From positions 1,054,001 through 1,118,000 of the forward strand of contig JBICHN010000011.1 of the NCBI GenBank assembly GCA_043101845.1: a stretch of DNA of 64,000 bases, read 5' to 3'. The notes beneath the pieces were generated by a model. The model was not told the origin of the DNA. It made no database searches and saw only the letters and a program-made list of their open reading frames with translations. Position 1 is the stretch's first letter; every line of letters begins with the position of its first letter. The position numbers and the translations under genes were made by a program. Source of the DNA: JBICHN01 sp043101845. Its GTDB lineage: Bacteria > Planctomycetota > Phycisphaerae > Phycisphaerales > UBA5793. This document shows positions 1-8,380 of this stretch, piece by piece.

Positions 1-258
1 TGGTTGACGCCCGGAACTCGAATGTCGTTCGGTCCCGCGCCGACGGATTTCGGCCCCGTAACGCTTCGGGTCGAAGTGGAGGAGACCGGTGTGCGATTCG
101 ACTGGGACGCCGAGTGGCGCGACCGTCCGCGTGAGATTGTTCTTGGTCCGACCGGCCGCCGACCACTCGCCGTCGCAGCATCGAACGCGAGCGGCGTCTG
201 GCCCCACCAGTCGCATGGCCAATCGTCCGCCCCGGTGAACGCGGAGGCGTCGACATGA
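1..258 (+). CDS. C-terminal fragment of an unidentified protein
   Basis: The reading frame is open from the first base and ends with TGA at 256-258, so only the last 85 codons of a longer gene are in the window. The fragment contains alternating hydrophobic and charged residues that look like beta-strands (for example VTLRVEVEETGVRFDWD), followed by a less ordered tail. Its stop overlaps the ATG of the next gene in an ATGA arrangement, so the two are probably translationally coupled. I do not recognise the family. Coupling to a glycosyltransferase hints at cell-surface glycan or glycolipid work, but that is only context. Confidence 0.55.
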   Translation, partial: WLTPGTRMSFGPAPTDFGPVTLRVEVEETGVRFDWDAEWRDRPREIVLGPTGRRPLAVAASNASGVWPHQSHGQSSAPVNAEAST

Positions 259-1562
259 GAATCCTCATGATGACGAACACCTATCTGCCGCATGTGGGGG
301 GAGTGGCCCGTTCTGTCAGTTCGTTCACCGAGGAGTTCCGCCGGCAAGGGCATGACACCCTCGTCGTCGCGCCGACCTTTGACGGCGCGCACGACGACGA
401 CGACTCCGGCGTGGTTCGCGTCCCCGCCATTCAGAACTTCAATGGGAGCGACTTCTCCGTGCGTCTGCCCATCGCGGGCTATCTTGCGTCCACGCTCGAT
501 GAATTCGAGCCCGAGATCGTGCACGCCCATCATCCGTTCCTGCTTGGTGACACGGCGCTCCGCGTCGCGGCGGCGCGCGACCTTCCGCTGGTCTTCACCC
601 ACCACACGATGTACGAACGCTACACGCATTATGTGCCCGGAGACTCGGAGGCGATGCGTCGCTTCGTCATCCGGATGGCCACCGATTACGCCAATCTCTG
701 CGATCGCATCATCGCGCCGAGCGAGAGCGTCGCGGTGACGCTGCGAGAGCGCGGCGTCGAGACGCCGATCGTCCCCATTCCAACCGGTATCGATCCCAAT
801 CGTTTCGCGGAAGGCGACGGCAGCGAAGCGCGTGAGCAGTATGGAGTTCCGAAGGACGCCTTCGTCGTCGGACATGTGGGTCGTCTCGCTCCCGAGAAGA
901 ATCTCGAGTTTCTCGCTCGCGCCGTCGGTCGATTCCTGAAGGATCGGCGGGAGGCGCAGTTCCTCGTCGTGGGAGGTGGACCGTCGCAATCCGGAATCCG
1001 TGAGACCTGCGATCGACTGGGAGTCGGCGATCGATTGCGCATGACAGGAAAGCTCACCGGATCGGATCTTTCGAACGCCTATCACGCAATGAATGTCTTC
1101 GCGTTCGCTTCACATTCCGAGACGCAGGGAATGGTGCTCGCGGAAGCGATGACCGCCGGGGTTCCGGTCGTTGCGGTCGATGCGCCCGGGGCTCGAGAAG
1201 TCGTCCGGGACGGTGTAAATGGTCGTCTCCTCGTCGAGGATGACGAGCGCGAGTTCGCCGCGGCCCTCAGCGAGTTTGCGGACGCGAGTGTTCAGGATAA
1301 CGAGGAGTTTCGCGCGGCAGCGCTGCGGACGGCGCAGGAATTCTCACTCGAGCGATGTTCGCTCCGGGTGCTCGACATGTACCGGGACCTTGTCGCCGCC
1401 GACGACTACGAGCGGGACCTCGAGGACTCCGCGTGGAGCCAGGCGCTTCGTCTGATCGAAACGGAGTGGAATCTGTGGTCAAGACGAGCCGAGGCGGCGG
1501 TCGATTCACTCAGTGCCGCATTTGATCCGGACGAATCATCGTCGCCGAGCGACCTGCGGTAG
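255..1562 (+). CDS. Glycosyltransferase family 4 (GT-B fold)
   Basis: This 435-residue protein opens with the typical GT4 N-terminal strand and glycine-rich loop (MRILMMTNTYLPHVGGV), used by retaining transferases that move a sugar from a nucleotide donor to a lipid or glycan acceptor. The C-terminal Rossmann half has VGHVGRLAPEKN and the donor-binding EX7E pair at E289 and E297 (SETQGMVLAEAM). It resembles glycosyltransferases of the PimB and diacylglycerol-glucosyltransferase type. The last 60 residues or so, beyond the usual domain end, are charged and may be a membrane-associating tail. The ATG overlaps the stop of the upstream gene. Acceptor and sugar cannot be read from sequence. Confidence 0.88.
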   Translation: MRILMMTNTYLPHVGGVARSVSSFTEEFRRQGHDTLVVAPTFDGAHDDDDSGVVRVPAIQNFNGSDFSVRLPIAGYLASTLDEFEPEIVHAHHPFLLGDTALRVAAARDLPLVFTHHTMYERYTHYVPGDSEAMRRFVIRMATDYANLCDRIIAPSESVAVTLRERGVETPIVPIPTGIDPNRFAEGDGSEAREQYGVPKDAFVVGHVGRLAPEKNLEFLARAVGRFLKDRREAQFLVVGGGPSQSGIRETCDRLGVGDRLRMTGKLTGSDLSNAYHAMNVFAFASHSETQGMVLAEAMTAGVPVVAVDAPGAREVVRDGVNGRLLVEDDEREFAAALSEFADASVQDNEEFRAAALRTAQEFSLERCSLRVLDMYRDLVAADDYERDLEDSAWSQALRLIETEWNLWSRRAEAAVDSLSAAFDPDESSSPSDLR

Positions 1563-1588
1563 AACTCGCCGATGGGTCACCGACAAAA

Positions 1589-1662
1589 AGGCCGAGGTGG
1601 GATTCGAACCCACGAATAACGGATTTGCAATCCGTCCCCTTAGTCCACTTGGGTACTCGGCC
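1589..1662 (-). tRNA. tRNA-Cys (anticodon GCA)
   Basis: The reverse strand folds as a 74-nt cloverleaf. The 7-bp acceptor stem is GGCCGAG/CTCGGCC, the anticodon loop is TTGCAAA with GCA, and the T arm carries GGTTCGAATCC. The discriminator base is U, the identity element expected for tRNA-Cys. CCA is not encoded. A run of T follows the 3' end on the same strand. Confidence 0.95.
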
Positions 1663-1671
1663 GCGAGGCTA

Positions 1672-1700
1672 AGACTAGCCCGAAGCCGTTCGAGTGACAA
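1672..1700 (-). promoter_or_regulatory. Putative sigma-70 promoter of tRNA-Cys
   Basis: On the reverse strand TTGTCA (1700-1695) and TAGTCT (1677-1672) are separated by exactly 17 nt, ending 9 nt before the tRNA 5' end. The -35 matches the consensus well; the -10 is moderate. Confidence 0.5.
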
Positions 1701-1701
1701 A

Positions 1702-2919
1702 TCATCCCGGGGCCGTGATCGAAGGTGGCTTCGGACGGCGCGGAATAGGTTGATCGAACGGTTCGCCCTGAACATTCCAGCGTCTGAGAACCGTCGCGTG
1801 CGGATTCATATCGGACGAAGCGTCGATCGCCCGGCTCGATTCATCCGGCGAGTACTGATCCGGCGCGAAAGAGTGTCGCAGCGCGATGAACACATCGTCA
1901 GAATCGAACCGTCCCACAGCCCAATCGTCCGAGGCGTCGAGATGCGAGTGCTCGGACCTCGGCTCAGACGAAGAGGAAGTTTCAATGGTGAATGACGCGT
2001 CCATCGACGCGAAGCGTCGACGGCAAACCTGGATTGCAGCGCCGTTCGCGTCGATGGCGATCCAGCGTCGTCCGAGTCGCTGCGCCGCCGCGGCGGTGGC
2101 GCCCGACCCACAACACGGATCGAGAACCATTCCGTCCGGTGGACAGAACGAACGAATGAGCACCTCGAGCAGTCGTATCGGCTTCTGCGTCGGGTAGCCG
2201 GTCCGCTCGCCGTCGGTCGCCGAGAGCGCGGGAATATCGAGAACCGACTCGAGTGGCTTCCCGCCCTTGAGGTAGTACTTTCGTCCGTAGCTCATCATGT
2301 ACCGGCCGCGCTCGTCCTTGTGGCAGTACTTCTTCTCCTGAGGCCTGGTTACGACGCCGCGCTGCATCTCGAAGTGGTAGTCCGGGCCCTTCGCGTAGAC
2401 CGCGATGGTGTCGTGCTTCCGGAGAAACGAACGGCGCGTCCGGGCATTCCCGAGCCCGTACTTCCAGATGAGTTCGTTCACGAAGGCGTCACGACCGAAC
2501 ACCTCGTCGAGGATCAGCCGCGCATAGGCCGAGGCGCGATGATCGGTGTGCAAGGCGATCACCCCATGCGGCCTTAGCGCGCGATGCGTCCCTCTGATCG
2601 ATTCATGAAGGAAGCCGAGGTACTTCTCAAGGTCCCAGCGGTCGTCGTAACTCAAGCCGTTCGAGGACTGACGACGCTGGCCTGATGCAAACGGCGGATC
2701 GAGATACGCGAAGTCGACCGACCCAGGTGAAAGGACCGGCATGACGCCTCGAAGATCGCCTTGAATGAGCCGGTTCGGATCACCTTCACCAAATCGTTCG
2801 ACCACGCGCACCGGCGTGGCCTCATGTGGACCGGAGTCGACGGATTTGCCGTTCCAGACGAGTTCGACCGCTGGAGCATGATCGCTTTCAGGCCTGGACG
2901 GGGGCTCAGAGGTCGTCAT
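1702..2919 (-). CDS. Site-specific DNA methyltransferase (beta-class, N6-adenine or N4-cytosine)
   Basis: The protein has 405 residues when started at ATG 2919, which has GGAG 7 nt upstream; a longer in-frame start exists at 2970. Catalytic motif IV, DPPF, is at residues 74-77. Much later come TGYPTQKP and the SAM-binding motif I DPCCGSGAT. The order IV before I is the beta-class arrangement of exocyclic-amino DNA methyltransferases. A C-terminal extension of about 90 charged residues follows the catalytic core. No restriction endonuclease lies beside it, so it looks like an orphan (regulatory or solitary) methylase. It sits between two tRNA genes. The recognition site cannot be inferred from sequence alone. 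Confidence 0.85.
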   Translation of the reverse strand: MTTSEPPSRPESDHAPAVELVWNGKSVDSGPHEATPVRVVERFGEGDPNRLIQGDLRGVMPVLSPGSVDFAYLDPPFASGQRRQSSNGLSYDDRWDLEKYLGFLHESIRGTHRALRPHGVIALHTDHRASAYARLILDEVFGRDAFVNELIWKYGLGNARTRRSFLRKHDTIAVYAKGPDYHFEMQRGVVTRPQEKKYCHKDERGRYMMSYGRKYYLKGGKPLESVLDIPALSATDGERTGYPTQKPIRLLEVLIRSFCPPDGMVLDPCCGSGATAAAAQRLGRRWIAIDANGAAIQVCRRRFASMDASFTIETSSSSEPRSEHSHLDASDDWAVGRFDSDDVFIALRHSFAPDQYSPDESSRAIDASSDMNPHATVLRRWNVQGEPFDQPIPRRPKPPSITAPG

Positions 2920-2974
2920 GATGGCTCCGGGTACCGGACGGGGTGACGATCGCATCGTATCGAAGCGCACCGGG

Positions 2975-3003
2975 TTGACGCGCCCGTTGGCCGGCCCAAT
3001 ACT
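2975..3003 (+). promoter_or_regulatory. Putative sigma-70 promoter of tRNA-Ile
   Basis: TTGACG (2975-2980) and AATACT (2998-3003) are 17 nt apart, about 47 nt upstream of the tRNA-Ile 5' end. The match to the -35 consensus is 5 of 6 and to the -10 consensus 4 of 6. Confidence 0.55.
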
Positions 3004-3050
3004 TGGCTTCCGCGACGCTGGTTAGCCGCCGGCGACGAGCGTCGTGCACC

Positions 3051-3124
3051 GGGCTTGTAGCTCAGTTGGTCAGAGCGCACCGCTGATAACGGTGAGGTCG
3101 GAGGTTCGAATCCTCCCAGGCCCA
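3051..3124 (+). tRNA. tRNA-Ile (anticodon GAT)
   Basis: A 74-nt cloverleaf. The acceptor stem is GGGCTTG/CAGGCCC with a T-G wobble, the D arm is AGCTCAGTTGGTCAGAGC, the anticodon GAT is at 3085-3087 and the T arm carries GGTTCGAATCC. The discriminator is A. It stands alone, not inside an rRNA operon, and is followed by a terminator. Confidence 0.96.
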
Positions 3125-3137
3125 TTGAGAACGGACG

Positions 3138-3164
3138 AAACGCGCGGCTTGCCGCGCGTTTTTT
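3138..3164 (+). terminator. Rho-independent terminator after tRNA-Ile
   Basis: CGCGCGGC and GCCGCGCG form an 8-bp GC-rich stem with a TT loop. A run of six T follows, and AAA precedes it to extend the stem. It lies 14 nt after the tRNA. Confidence 0.9.
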
Positions 3165-3248
3165 CGTTTCTCGACGACGCCCGGGAGTTCGGTTTCCGTC
3201 GCCGCTGGTAGAATCGACTCCCCAATCCTCATTCACGACGAATCCTCC

Positions 3249-4703
3249 ATGGATGACACCCCTCTCCCAAGTCTCGGTCCCTACCCCGGAGTCGCGAAGG
3301 CGCCGACCGGCGTCGAGGGGCTCGACCAGATTACCTCCGGGGGATTTCCCCGGGGGCGCACCACCCTGGTCTGCGGCGCCGCGGGATGTGGCAAGACGCT
3401 CCTCGGCATGGAGTTTCTCGTACGCGGCGCCCGGGATTTCGACGAACCTGGCGTCTTCGTCAGCTTCGAGGAGTCGGGTCACGATCTCTCGGAGAATGTC
3501 CGTTCGCTCGGCTTTGACCTTCCTGATCTCATCGAGCGCAAGAAAGTCGTCGTCGACCATGTGAGGCTCGAGAAGGGCGAACTCGAGGAGACCGGAGAGT
3601 ACGACCTCGAGGGGCTCTTCGTCCGACTCGGTTTCGCGATCGACTCGATCAACGCGAAGCGGGTCGTCCTCGACACCATCGAGACCCTCTTCACCGGCTT
3701 GTCGAACGAGAACCTTCTTCGCGCTGAACTCGTTCGGCTCTTTCGGTGGTTGAAGGACCGCGGGGTCACCGCAGTTGTCACGGGTGAACGGGGTGAGGGG
3801 ACGCTGACCCGGCACGGACTCGAGGAGTATGTCTCGGACTGTGTGATCTTTCTCGATCACCGCGTGGACGAGCAAGTCTCGACGAGGCGTCTGCGCATCG
3901 TGAAGTATCGAGGGTCAGCCCACGGGACGAACGAATACCCGTTCCTCATCGACGCCGACGGTTTCGTCGTCCTGCCGCTGACTTCGCACGGTCTCGAGCA
4001 CCAGGTGTCCGACGAAAGGATCTCGACCGGAATCGGGACCCTCGACGAAATGCTTGGCGGAGGGCTCTACCGAGCCTCGAGTGTTCTCCTTTCGGGCGCG
4101 GCGGGAACCGGAAAGACGAGCATTGTCGCCAACATTGCCGATGCCGCCGCCAGGCGAGGCGAGCGCGCGATCATCTTCGCCTTTGAAGAATCGCCTCGAC
4201 AGATCGTTCGGAACATGGGCTCGATCGGCCTCGACCTCCAACGACACATCGACGCCGGCCTGCTTCGGATTCACTCGGTCCGACCGACCTTCTTTGGTCT
4301 CGAGATGCATCTCGTCCAGATGCACCGCTATATGCAGGAGTTCAAGCCGTCCATTGTTCTCGTCGACCCGATCAGCAACTTCACCGCCGTGGGTTCGAAC
4401 ACGCAGGCTGGCGAGATGCTGTTGCGTCTCGTCGACACCTTGAAGCAGCAGGGCGTGACCGGCGTGTTCGTCAATCTCACGCACGCCGGCGAGCATGACC
4501 GGACGGTCAGTAGTGTCTCGTCACTGATGGACACCTGGATCATCCTGCGGGATTTCGAGCAAAAGGGCGAACGGCTGAGGGGGCTGTTTGTGCTCAAATC
4601 GAGGGGAACGGATCACTCACGCCGCGTTCGTGAGATGCGGATTTCCAGCGGGGGGGTTGAAATCGGCGACGGAATTGAGGTCGACGGCTTAGTGAGGCCG
4701 TGA
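3249..4703 (+). CDS. kaiC: KaiC-family two-domain ATPase / autokinase
   Basis: The protein has 484 residues with two RecA-like domains, as in clock protein KaiC (about 519 in cyanobacteria). CI has Walker A GAAGCGKT at 43-50 and the catalytic glutamate pair E74-E75. CII has GAAGTGKT at 283-290 and E313-E314. In CII, S424-S425 precede MDTW and align with the two autophosphorylated residues of cyanobacterial KaiC (Ser431/Thr432), so phosphorylation cycling is plausible with serine replacing threonine. It is the first gene of a cluster with two kaiB homologues and a HWE histidine kinase. No kaiA is present. A TAGAAT box at 3209-3214 could be its -10. In non-cyanobacteria such clusters have been linked to diurnal or stress responses rather than a true clock; which applies here is unknown. 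Confidence 0.93.
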   Translation: MDDTPLPSLGPYPGVAKAPTGVEGLDQITSGGFPRGRTTLVCGAAGCGKTLLGMEFLVRGARDFDEPGVFVSFEESGHDLSENVRSLGFDLPDLIERKKVVVDHVRLEKGELEETGEYDLEGLFVRLGFAIDSINAKRVVLDTIETLFTGLSNENLLRAELVRLFRWLKDRGVTAVVTGERGEGTLTRHGLEEYVSDCVIFLDHRVDEQVSTRRLRIVKYRGSAHGTNEYPFLIDADGFVVLPLTSHGLEHQVSDERISTGIGTLDEMLGGGLYRASSVLLSGAAGTGKTSIVANIADAAARRGERAIIFAFEESPRQIVRNMGSIGLDLQRHIDAGLLRIHSVRPTFFGLEMHLVQMHRYMQEFKPSIVLVDPISNFTAVGSNTQAGEMLLRLVDTLKQQGVTGVFVNLTHAGEHDRTVSSVSSLMDTWIILRDFEQKGERLRGLFVLKSRGTDHSRRVREMRISSGGVEIGDGIEVDGLVRP

Positions 4704-4893
4704 CCCCGGCCTGTCAATACCGACTCGGCCGTTCACGCCGTTCAGGAATTCACTCGACGCCGACGCGGGAAAGTGGCACGATAGAATGAATGGACCTGCC
4801 GCGCCGGGCCGATCGCTCTCTGGCTCCCGCTAGTTTGGCAACTTCACTCGGCGCTCTACACCATCCGGTCCGTCCCGGGAAGGATTGTCTCGT

Positions 4894-5238
4894 ATGAGTC
4901 ATTCTCCAGCAAGTTTGCGTGCCGGTGGTGACAAGGTCGACTCATCGACCTCGAAGTACAACCTGCGACTTTATGTCGCGGGCCAGACGCCGAAGTCGAT
5001 CACGGCGATCGCCAACCTGCGTCGCCTCTGCGAGAAGCATCTCGCGAATCGATACACGATCGAAGTCATTGACCTCCTTGAGCGCCCACAACTTGCAGCG
5101 GGCGATCAGATCGTCGCGATTCCGACACTGGTTCGGAAACTTCCGCCGCCACTCAAGAGAATCATCGGCGACCTCTCGAATACCGACCGCGTGCTTGTCG
5201 GGCTCGACCTCCAGCCGCGCGCAGACGAGGAACCATGA
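4894..5238 (+). CDS. kaiB: KaiB homologue 1
   Basis: A 114-residue thioredoxin-like KaiB. ATG 4894 is chosen over a TTG at 4885 because AGGA lies 9 nt upstream of the ATG. The core has the family signatures LYVAGQTPKS, VIDLLERPQLA, IPTLVRKLPPP and IIGDLSNTDRVLVGL, which match cyanobacterial KaiB closely. KaiB is a fold-switching protein that binds the KaiC CI ring and, in cyanobacteria, competes with output kinases. It starts 190 nt after kaiC and may have its own promoter (TAGAAT at 4782-4787 with no clear -35). Its stop overlaps the start of the second kaiB. Confidence 0.93.
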   Translation: MSHSPASLRAGGDKVDSSTSKYNLRLYVAGQTPKSITAIANLRRLCEKHLANRYTIEVIDLLERPQLAAGDQIVAIPTLVRKLPPPLKRIIGDLSNTDRVLVGLDLQPRADEEP

Positions 5239-5606
5239 CCATCTTCGGGCGACATGCCGACCGTCTTTTTGACCCTGCGGGTACGCCCGGTGGCCACTTC
5301 CGCATGACGCTGTACATCACTGGGACTTCAGCGCGGTCGAACCGGGCGATCCGGAATCTCCGCGAAATCTGCGATCGGTACCTTCCGGGGCGGTGTGATG
5401 TGCAGGTCGTCGATATCTACCAGCAGCCAGGACTCGCCCGCGAAGGAAATGTCGTCGCGGCGCCCACCCTCGTGAAGCACCTGCCGCTCCCCATTCGCCG
5501 CTTCGTCGGTGATCTCTCCGATCGTCCTCGTGTCTTGAAGCGGCTCGGTGTGCGGCCGGTCGACCCGTCGGAGAATGATCTACCATCTCCCGACGAAGGA
5601 GAGTGA
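5235..5606 (+). CDS. kaiB: KaiB homologue 2
   Basis: A 123-residue KaiB-like protein starting in an ATGA overlap with the preceding gene, with GAGGAA 5 nt upstream. Residues from about 24 on carry LYITGTSARS, VVDIYQQPGLA, APTLVKHLPLPIRR and FVGDLSDRPRVL, so it keeps the KaiB core but is clearly diverged from copy 1. About 20 extra residues at the N terminus and an acidic C-terminal tail distinguish it. Two kaiB copies in tandem suggest a division of labour, for instance one partner for KaiC and another for the adjacent kinase; that is inference. Confidence 0.9.
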   Translation: MTIFGRHADRLFDPAGTPGGHFRMTLYITGTSARSNRAIRNLREICDRYLPGRCDVQVVDIYQQPGLAREGNVVAAPTLVKHLPLPIRRFVGDLSDRPRVLKRLGVRPVDPSENDLPSPDEGE

Positions 5607-5615
5607 GTCGAGGTC

Positions 5616-7097
5616 ATGGCCGAAGATTCGGGCGGGAAGCGATCACCTGATCGCCGGGAAATCGAGCGACTTCAGGAACGGCTGGACGAGGTCGAAGAGA
5701 CGCTGCGCGCGATCCATTCCGGCGAGGTCGACGCCCTTTTCGTCAATGGCCCCTCGGGCGAGCAAGTCTTTACGCTGAGCGGCTCCGAACGGCCGTTCCG
5801 GATGATGTTCGAGCACATGCACGAGGGCGCTGCGACGCTGCTCCCGGACGGCGTCATCACCTACTCAAATCGTCGGCTCGCCGAGATGCTCGAAGCGCCC
5901 CTTGAATCAATGGTGGGCCGCTCGATTCTCGATTTCATCGACGATCCTGAGGCCGCGCGAAGGTTCTTGTCTGAAGCGAGGGCGGATGACCAGCGTGTGG
6001 AGCTCACACTGCGGCGTCGTTCGGGCGAGACTCTGCCCGGGCTGCTTTCGACTGGCCGGTTCACGATTGAAGACACTGAATGTGTCTGCCTGGTCGTCGC
6101 TGATCTCACCGCGCAGCACATGCAGGAACGACTCCGCGATAGCGAACTTCGTTTTCGCAGCGCGATCAACGCGGCGCGGGCCATGACCTACGAGATGCTC
6201 GTCGGGGAGAAAGTGCTTCGGGGGGTCCACGGCGCCGATGAATTGGTCGGCGAGACACTTGAAGGAGGCGAAGTCTCGATCTCCTGGTGGCGCGAGCGAA
6301 TTCATGATGACGATCGCGATCGATACGAATCGAGTGTTGCCGACGCGATCGCGCAGTCCGAGGAGCGGCGCACACTGGAGTACCGAGTTCGGAGCCGGGA
6401 CGGCGACTACCTCTATGTCGAAGACCACATGACTATCGTGCGCGGGGACAAAGGCGAGTCGGCCCGCGCGTTCGGCGTCGTGCTCGATATCAGTGAGCGA
6501 AAGCGGTTCGAGGCGCATCAGAAAATGCTGCTCGGCGAGTTGAGCCACCGCGTGAAGAATATGCTCGCGACCGTTCAGTCCGTCGCGCGATTGTCGCGGC
6601 GGAAGTCGAAGAGCTTCGATGAGTTTTTCGAGGCGTTCGAGGGACGCGTCAATGCCCTCGCTCAAGCGCACAGCCTGTTGAGTCGAAGCCAGTGGGAAGC
6701 GACTTCACTGCACGACCTCGTGCAGCAGACGACCCGACCCTATGTGGGCGGACGCGAGCGAATTCGATTTGAAGGCGATGAGGTGCTTGTCCGGCCGAAC
6801 CAGGTTCTGCCCCTTTCGATGATCATTCACGAGCTGACGACGAACGCGATCAAGCATGGCGCCCTGTCGAACGAGGACGGAGTCGTCGAGGTCGAATGGC
6901 GTCTATTTCAGAACGGACAGGGGCCCGCGATTCGCTTCGAATGGGTCGAGTTCGATGGTCCTGCGGTCGCCACTCCCGAGACCGCGGGCTTCGGCGCCGG
7001 CTTGATCAAGACGCTCGTGAGTTATGAGCTCGAGGGTAAACTCGAGTATCAATTCCCGAGCGACGGAGCTCGATGCCGCGTCGAGTTCCCAGTCTGA
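5616..7097 (+). CDS. PAS-domain HWE-family sensor histidine kinase
   Basis: A 493-residue cytoplasmic kinase with no membrane segment. An N-terminal helix ends in the GEVDALFV signature found before PAS domains in Kai-linked kinases. Two PAS modules follow (about 55-165 and 180-300), then the HWE dimerisation box GELSHRVKNMLATVQ with phospho-acceptor H311, the N box HELTTNAIKHGAL, and FEWVE with the WxE signature, then GFGAGLI. The start follows kaiB2 by 9 nt, so it is in the same transcript. It is the best candidate output or input kinase of the Kai cluster. Its response regulator is not in the window. Confidence 0.92.
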   Translation: MAEDSGGKRSPDRREIERLQERLDEVEETLRAIHSGEVDALFVNGPSGEQVFTLSGSERPFRMMFEHMHEGAATLLPDGVITYSNRRLAEMLEAPLESMVGRSILDFIDDPEAARRFLSEARADDQRVELTLRRRSGETLPGLLSTGRFTIEDTECVCLVVADLTAQHMQERLRDSELRFRSAINAARAMTYEMLVGEKVLRGVHGADELVGETLEGGEVSISWWRERIHDDDRDRYESSVADAIAQSEERRTLEYRVRSRDGDYLYVEDHMTIVRGDKGESARAFGVVLDISERKRFEAHQKMLLGELSHRVKNMLATVQSVARLSRRKSKSFDEFFEAFEGRVNALAQAHSLLSRSQWEATSLHDLVQQTTRPYVGGRERIRFEGDEVLVRPNQVLPLSMIIHELTTNAIKHGALSNEDGVVEVEWRLFQNGQGPAIRFEWVEFDGPAVATPETAGFGAGLIKTLVSYELEGKLEYQFPSDGARCRVEFPV

Positions 7098-7173
7098 AGC
7101 GCCGGGTTGACGGCGATCATGCGGCGCTCACTAGTATCGATTGAGAGCCTGCCAGCGCCTGAAGGGGGACGCG

Positions 7174-8379
7174 GTGACGCGGTCTTTGTATTCGAGTTCA
7201 TTCATTCTCGCCGGGGAGGGCGCTGCGATCCCGGCCCCGGATTTCATCGAAGAGATGGTGGGCGAGTCAGAGGCCTGGCTCTGGGCGCTCGGTCAACTCG
7301 CCGTCGCCATCGTCATTGCGCTCATCGCTCACTTCGCGTTGTTCCTGATCGCCAAGCGGATCACCCGACGCACGGCGACCGATATCGACGAGATCTTCGT
7401 CGATCGCGTCCGCAAGCCGGCGCTCCTCATCTTTCCCCTCCTCGCGACCCAGTTGACGGTCTCGAGTATGGAGGTCCTGTCGCCGGACGAGATGGGTGTG
7501 GTTCGTCATGTCCTCAGTCTCGCGGCGATCGCGGGCGTCGTCTGGGCGCTTCTCGCCTTCCTGTCGGGGATCGAGGATCTCGTCAAGAAGAAGAACCGGA
7601 TCGATGTCGCCGACAACTACCAGGCTCGTCGGGCGCATACGCAGATCACGGTGATCGAACGCACACTTGCGGTCGTGATCGTCATCGTTGGAATCGCCGT
7701 GGCCCTGATGACCTTTCCGAGAGTGCGCGATCTCGGCGCGAGCATTCTCGCGTCCGCGGGCATCGCGGGAATCGTCATCGGATTCGCAGCGCGGCCGGTG
7801 CTCGAAAACCTCATCGCCGGCATGCAGATCGCGCTGACGCAGCCCATCAACATTGATGATGTGGTGATCGTCGAAGATGAATGGGGTTGGATCGAACAGA
7901 TCACGACGACCTATGTCGTCGTCCGCATCTGGGACCAGCGCCGTCTGATCGTGCCGTTCTCGAAGTTCATTTCCGAGCCGTTCCAGAACTGGACTCGGAG
8001 AACCGCTGACATTCTCGGCACGGTATTCATCTACGCGGACTACACGGTCCCCGTGCAGGCGGTGCGCGACGAACTGCAGCGACTCGTAAAGCAGTCAGAC
8101 AAGTGGGATGGTCGGGTCTGTGTCCTGCAGGTCACCGATGCGACGGAGCGCACAGTGCAGCTGCGCGCGCTCGTCAGCGCCGCAAACTCGCCGAGCGCCT
8201 GGGATCTGCGGGTCTGGCTTCGCGAAAAACTGATCGAATTCCTTCAGCGTGAGCATCCGGAATGCCTTCCCCGTACTCGTGTCGAGCTGCGCGAGCGACG
8301 AGGCGACGCCGTCGCCGAAGAGGAGCGCGCCTTCGCGTCCACCGACGCAGGCCGGCCGGAGTCGGGAAGATCGGGCTGA
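7174..8379 (+). CDS. MscS-family mechanosensitive ion channel
   Basis: A 401-residue membrane protein, read from GTG 7174 because AAGGGGGA lies just upstream; a TTG at 7141 would add 11 residues. Hydrophobic helices lie near residues 38-62, 85-105, 118-140 and 170-192. They are followed by the pore helix and beta domain of MscS: LGASILASAGIAGIVIGFAARPVLENLIAG, then QPINIDDVV and VVVRIWDQRRLIVPFSKFI. These channels open on membrane tension during hypo-osmotic shock. The gene end is 1 bp from the end of the convergent neighbour. It follows the Kai cluster by 76 nt and may or may not be co-transcribed. Confidence 0.9.
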   Translation: MTRSLYSSSFILAGEGAAIPAPDFIEEMVGESEAWLWALGQLAVAIVIALIAHFALFLIAKRITRRTATDIDEIFVDRVRKPALLIFPLLATQLTVSSMEVLSPDEMGVVRHVLSLAAIAGVVWALLAFLSGIEDLVKKKNRIDVADNYQARRAHTQITVIERTLAVVIVIVGIAVALMTFPRVRDLGASILASAGIAGIVIGFAARPVLENLIAGMQIALTQPINIDDVVIVEDEWGWIEQITTTYVVVRIWDQRRLIVPFSKFISEPFQNWTRRTADILGTVFIYADYTVPVQAVRDELQRLVKQSDKWDGRVCVLQVTDATERTVQLRALVSAANSPSAWDLRVWLREKLIEFLQREHPECLPRTRVELRERRGDAVAEEERAFASTDAGRPESGRSG

Positions 8380-8380
8380 G

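Noticed and set aside
3051..3124. tRNA-Ile as part of an rRNA operon
   Set aside because: The gene is followed by a terminator at 3138-3164, and no rRNA sequence flanks it.
3249..7097. kaiA in the Kai cluster
   Set aside because: No protein between 3249 and 7097 resembles KaiA; the fourth gene is a histidine kinase.
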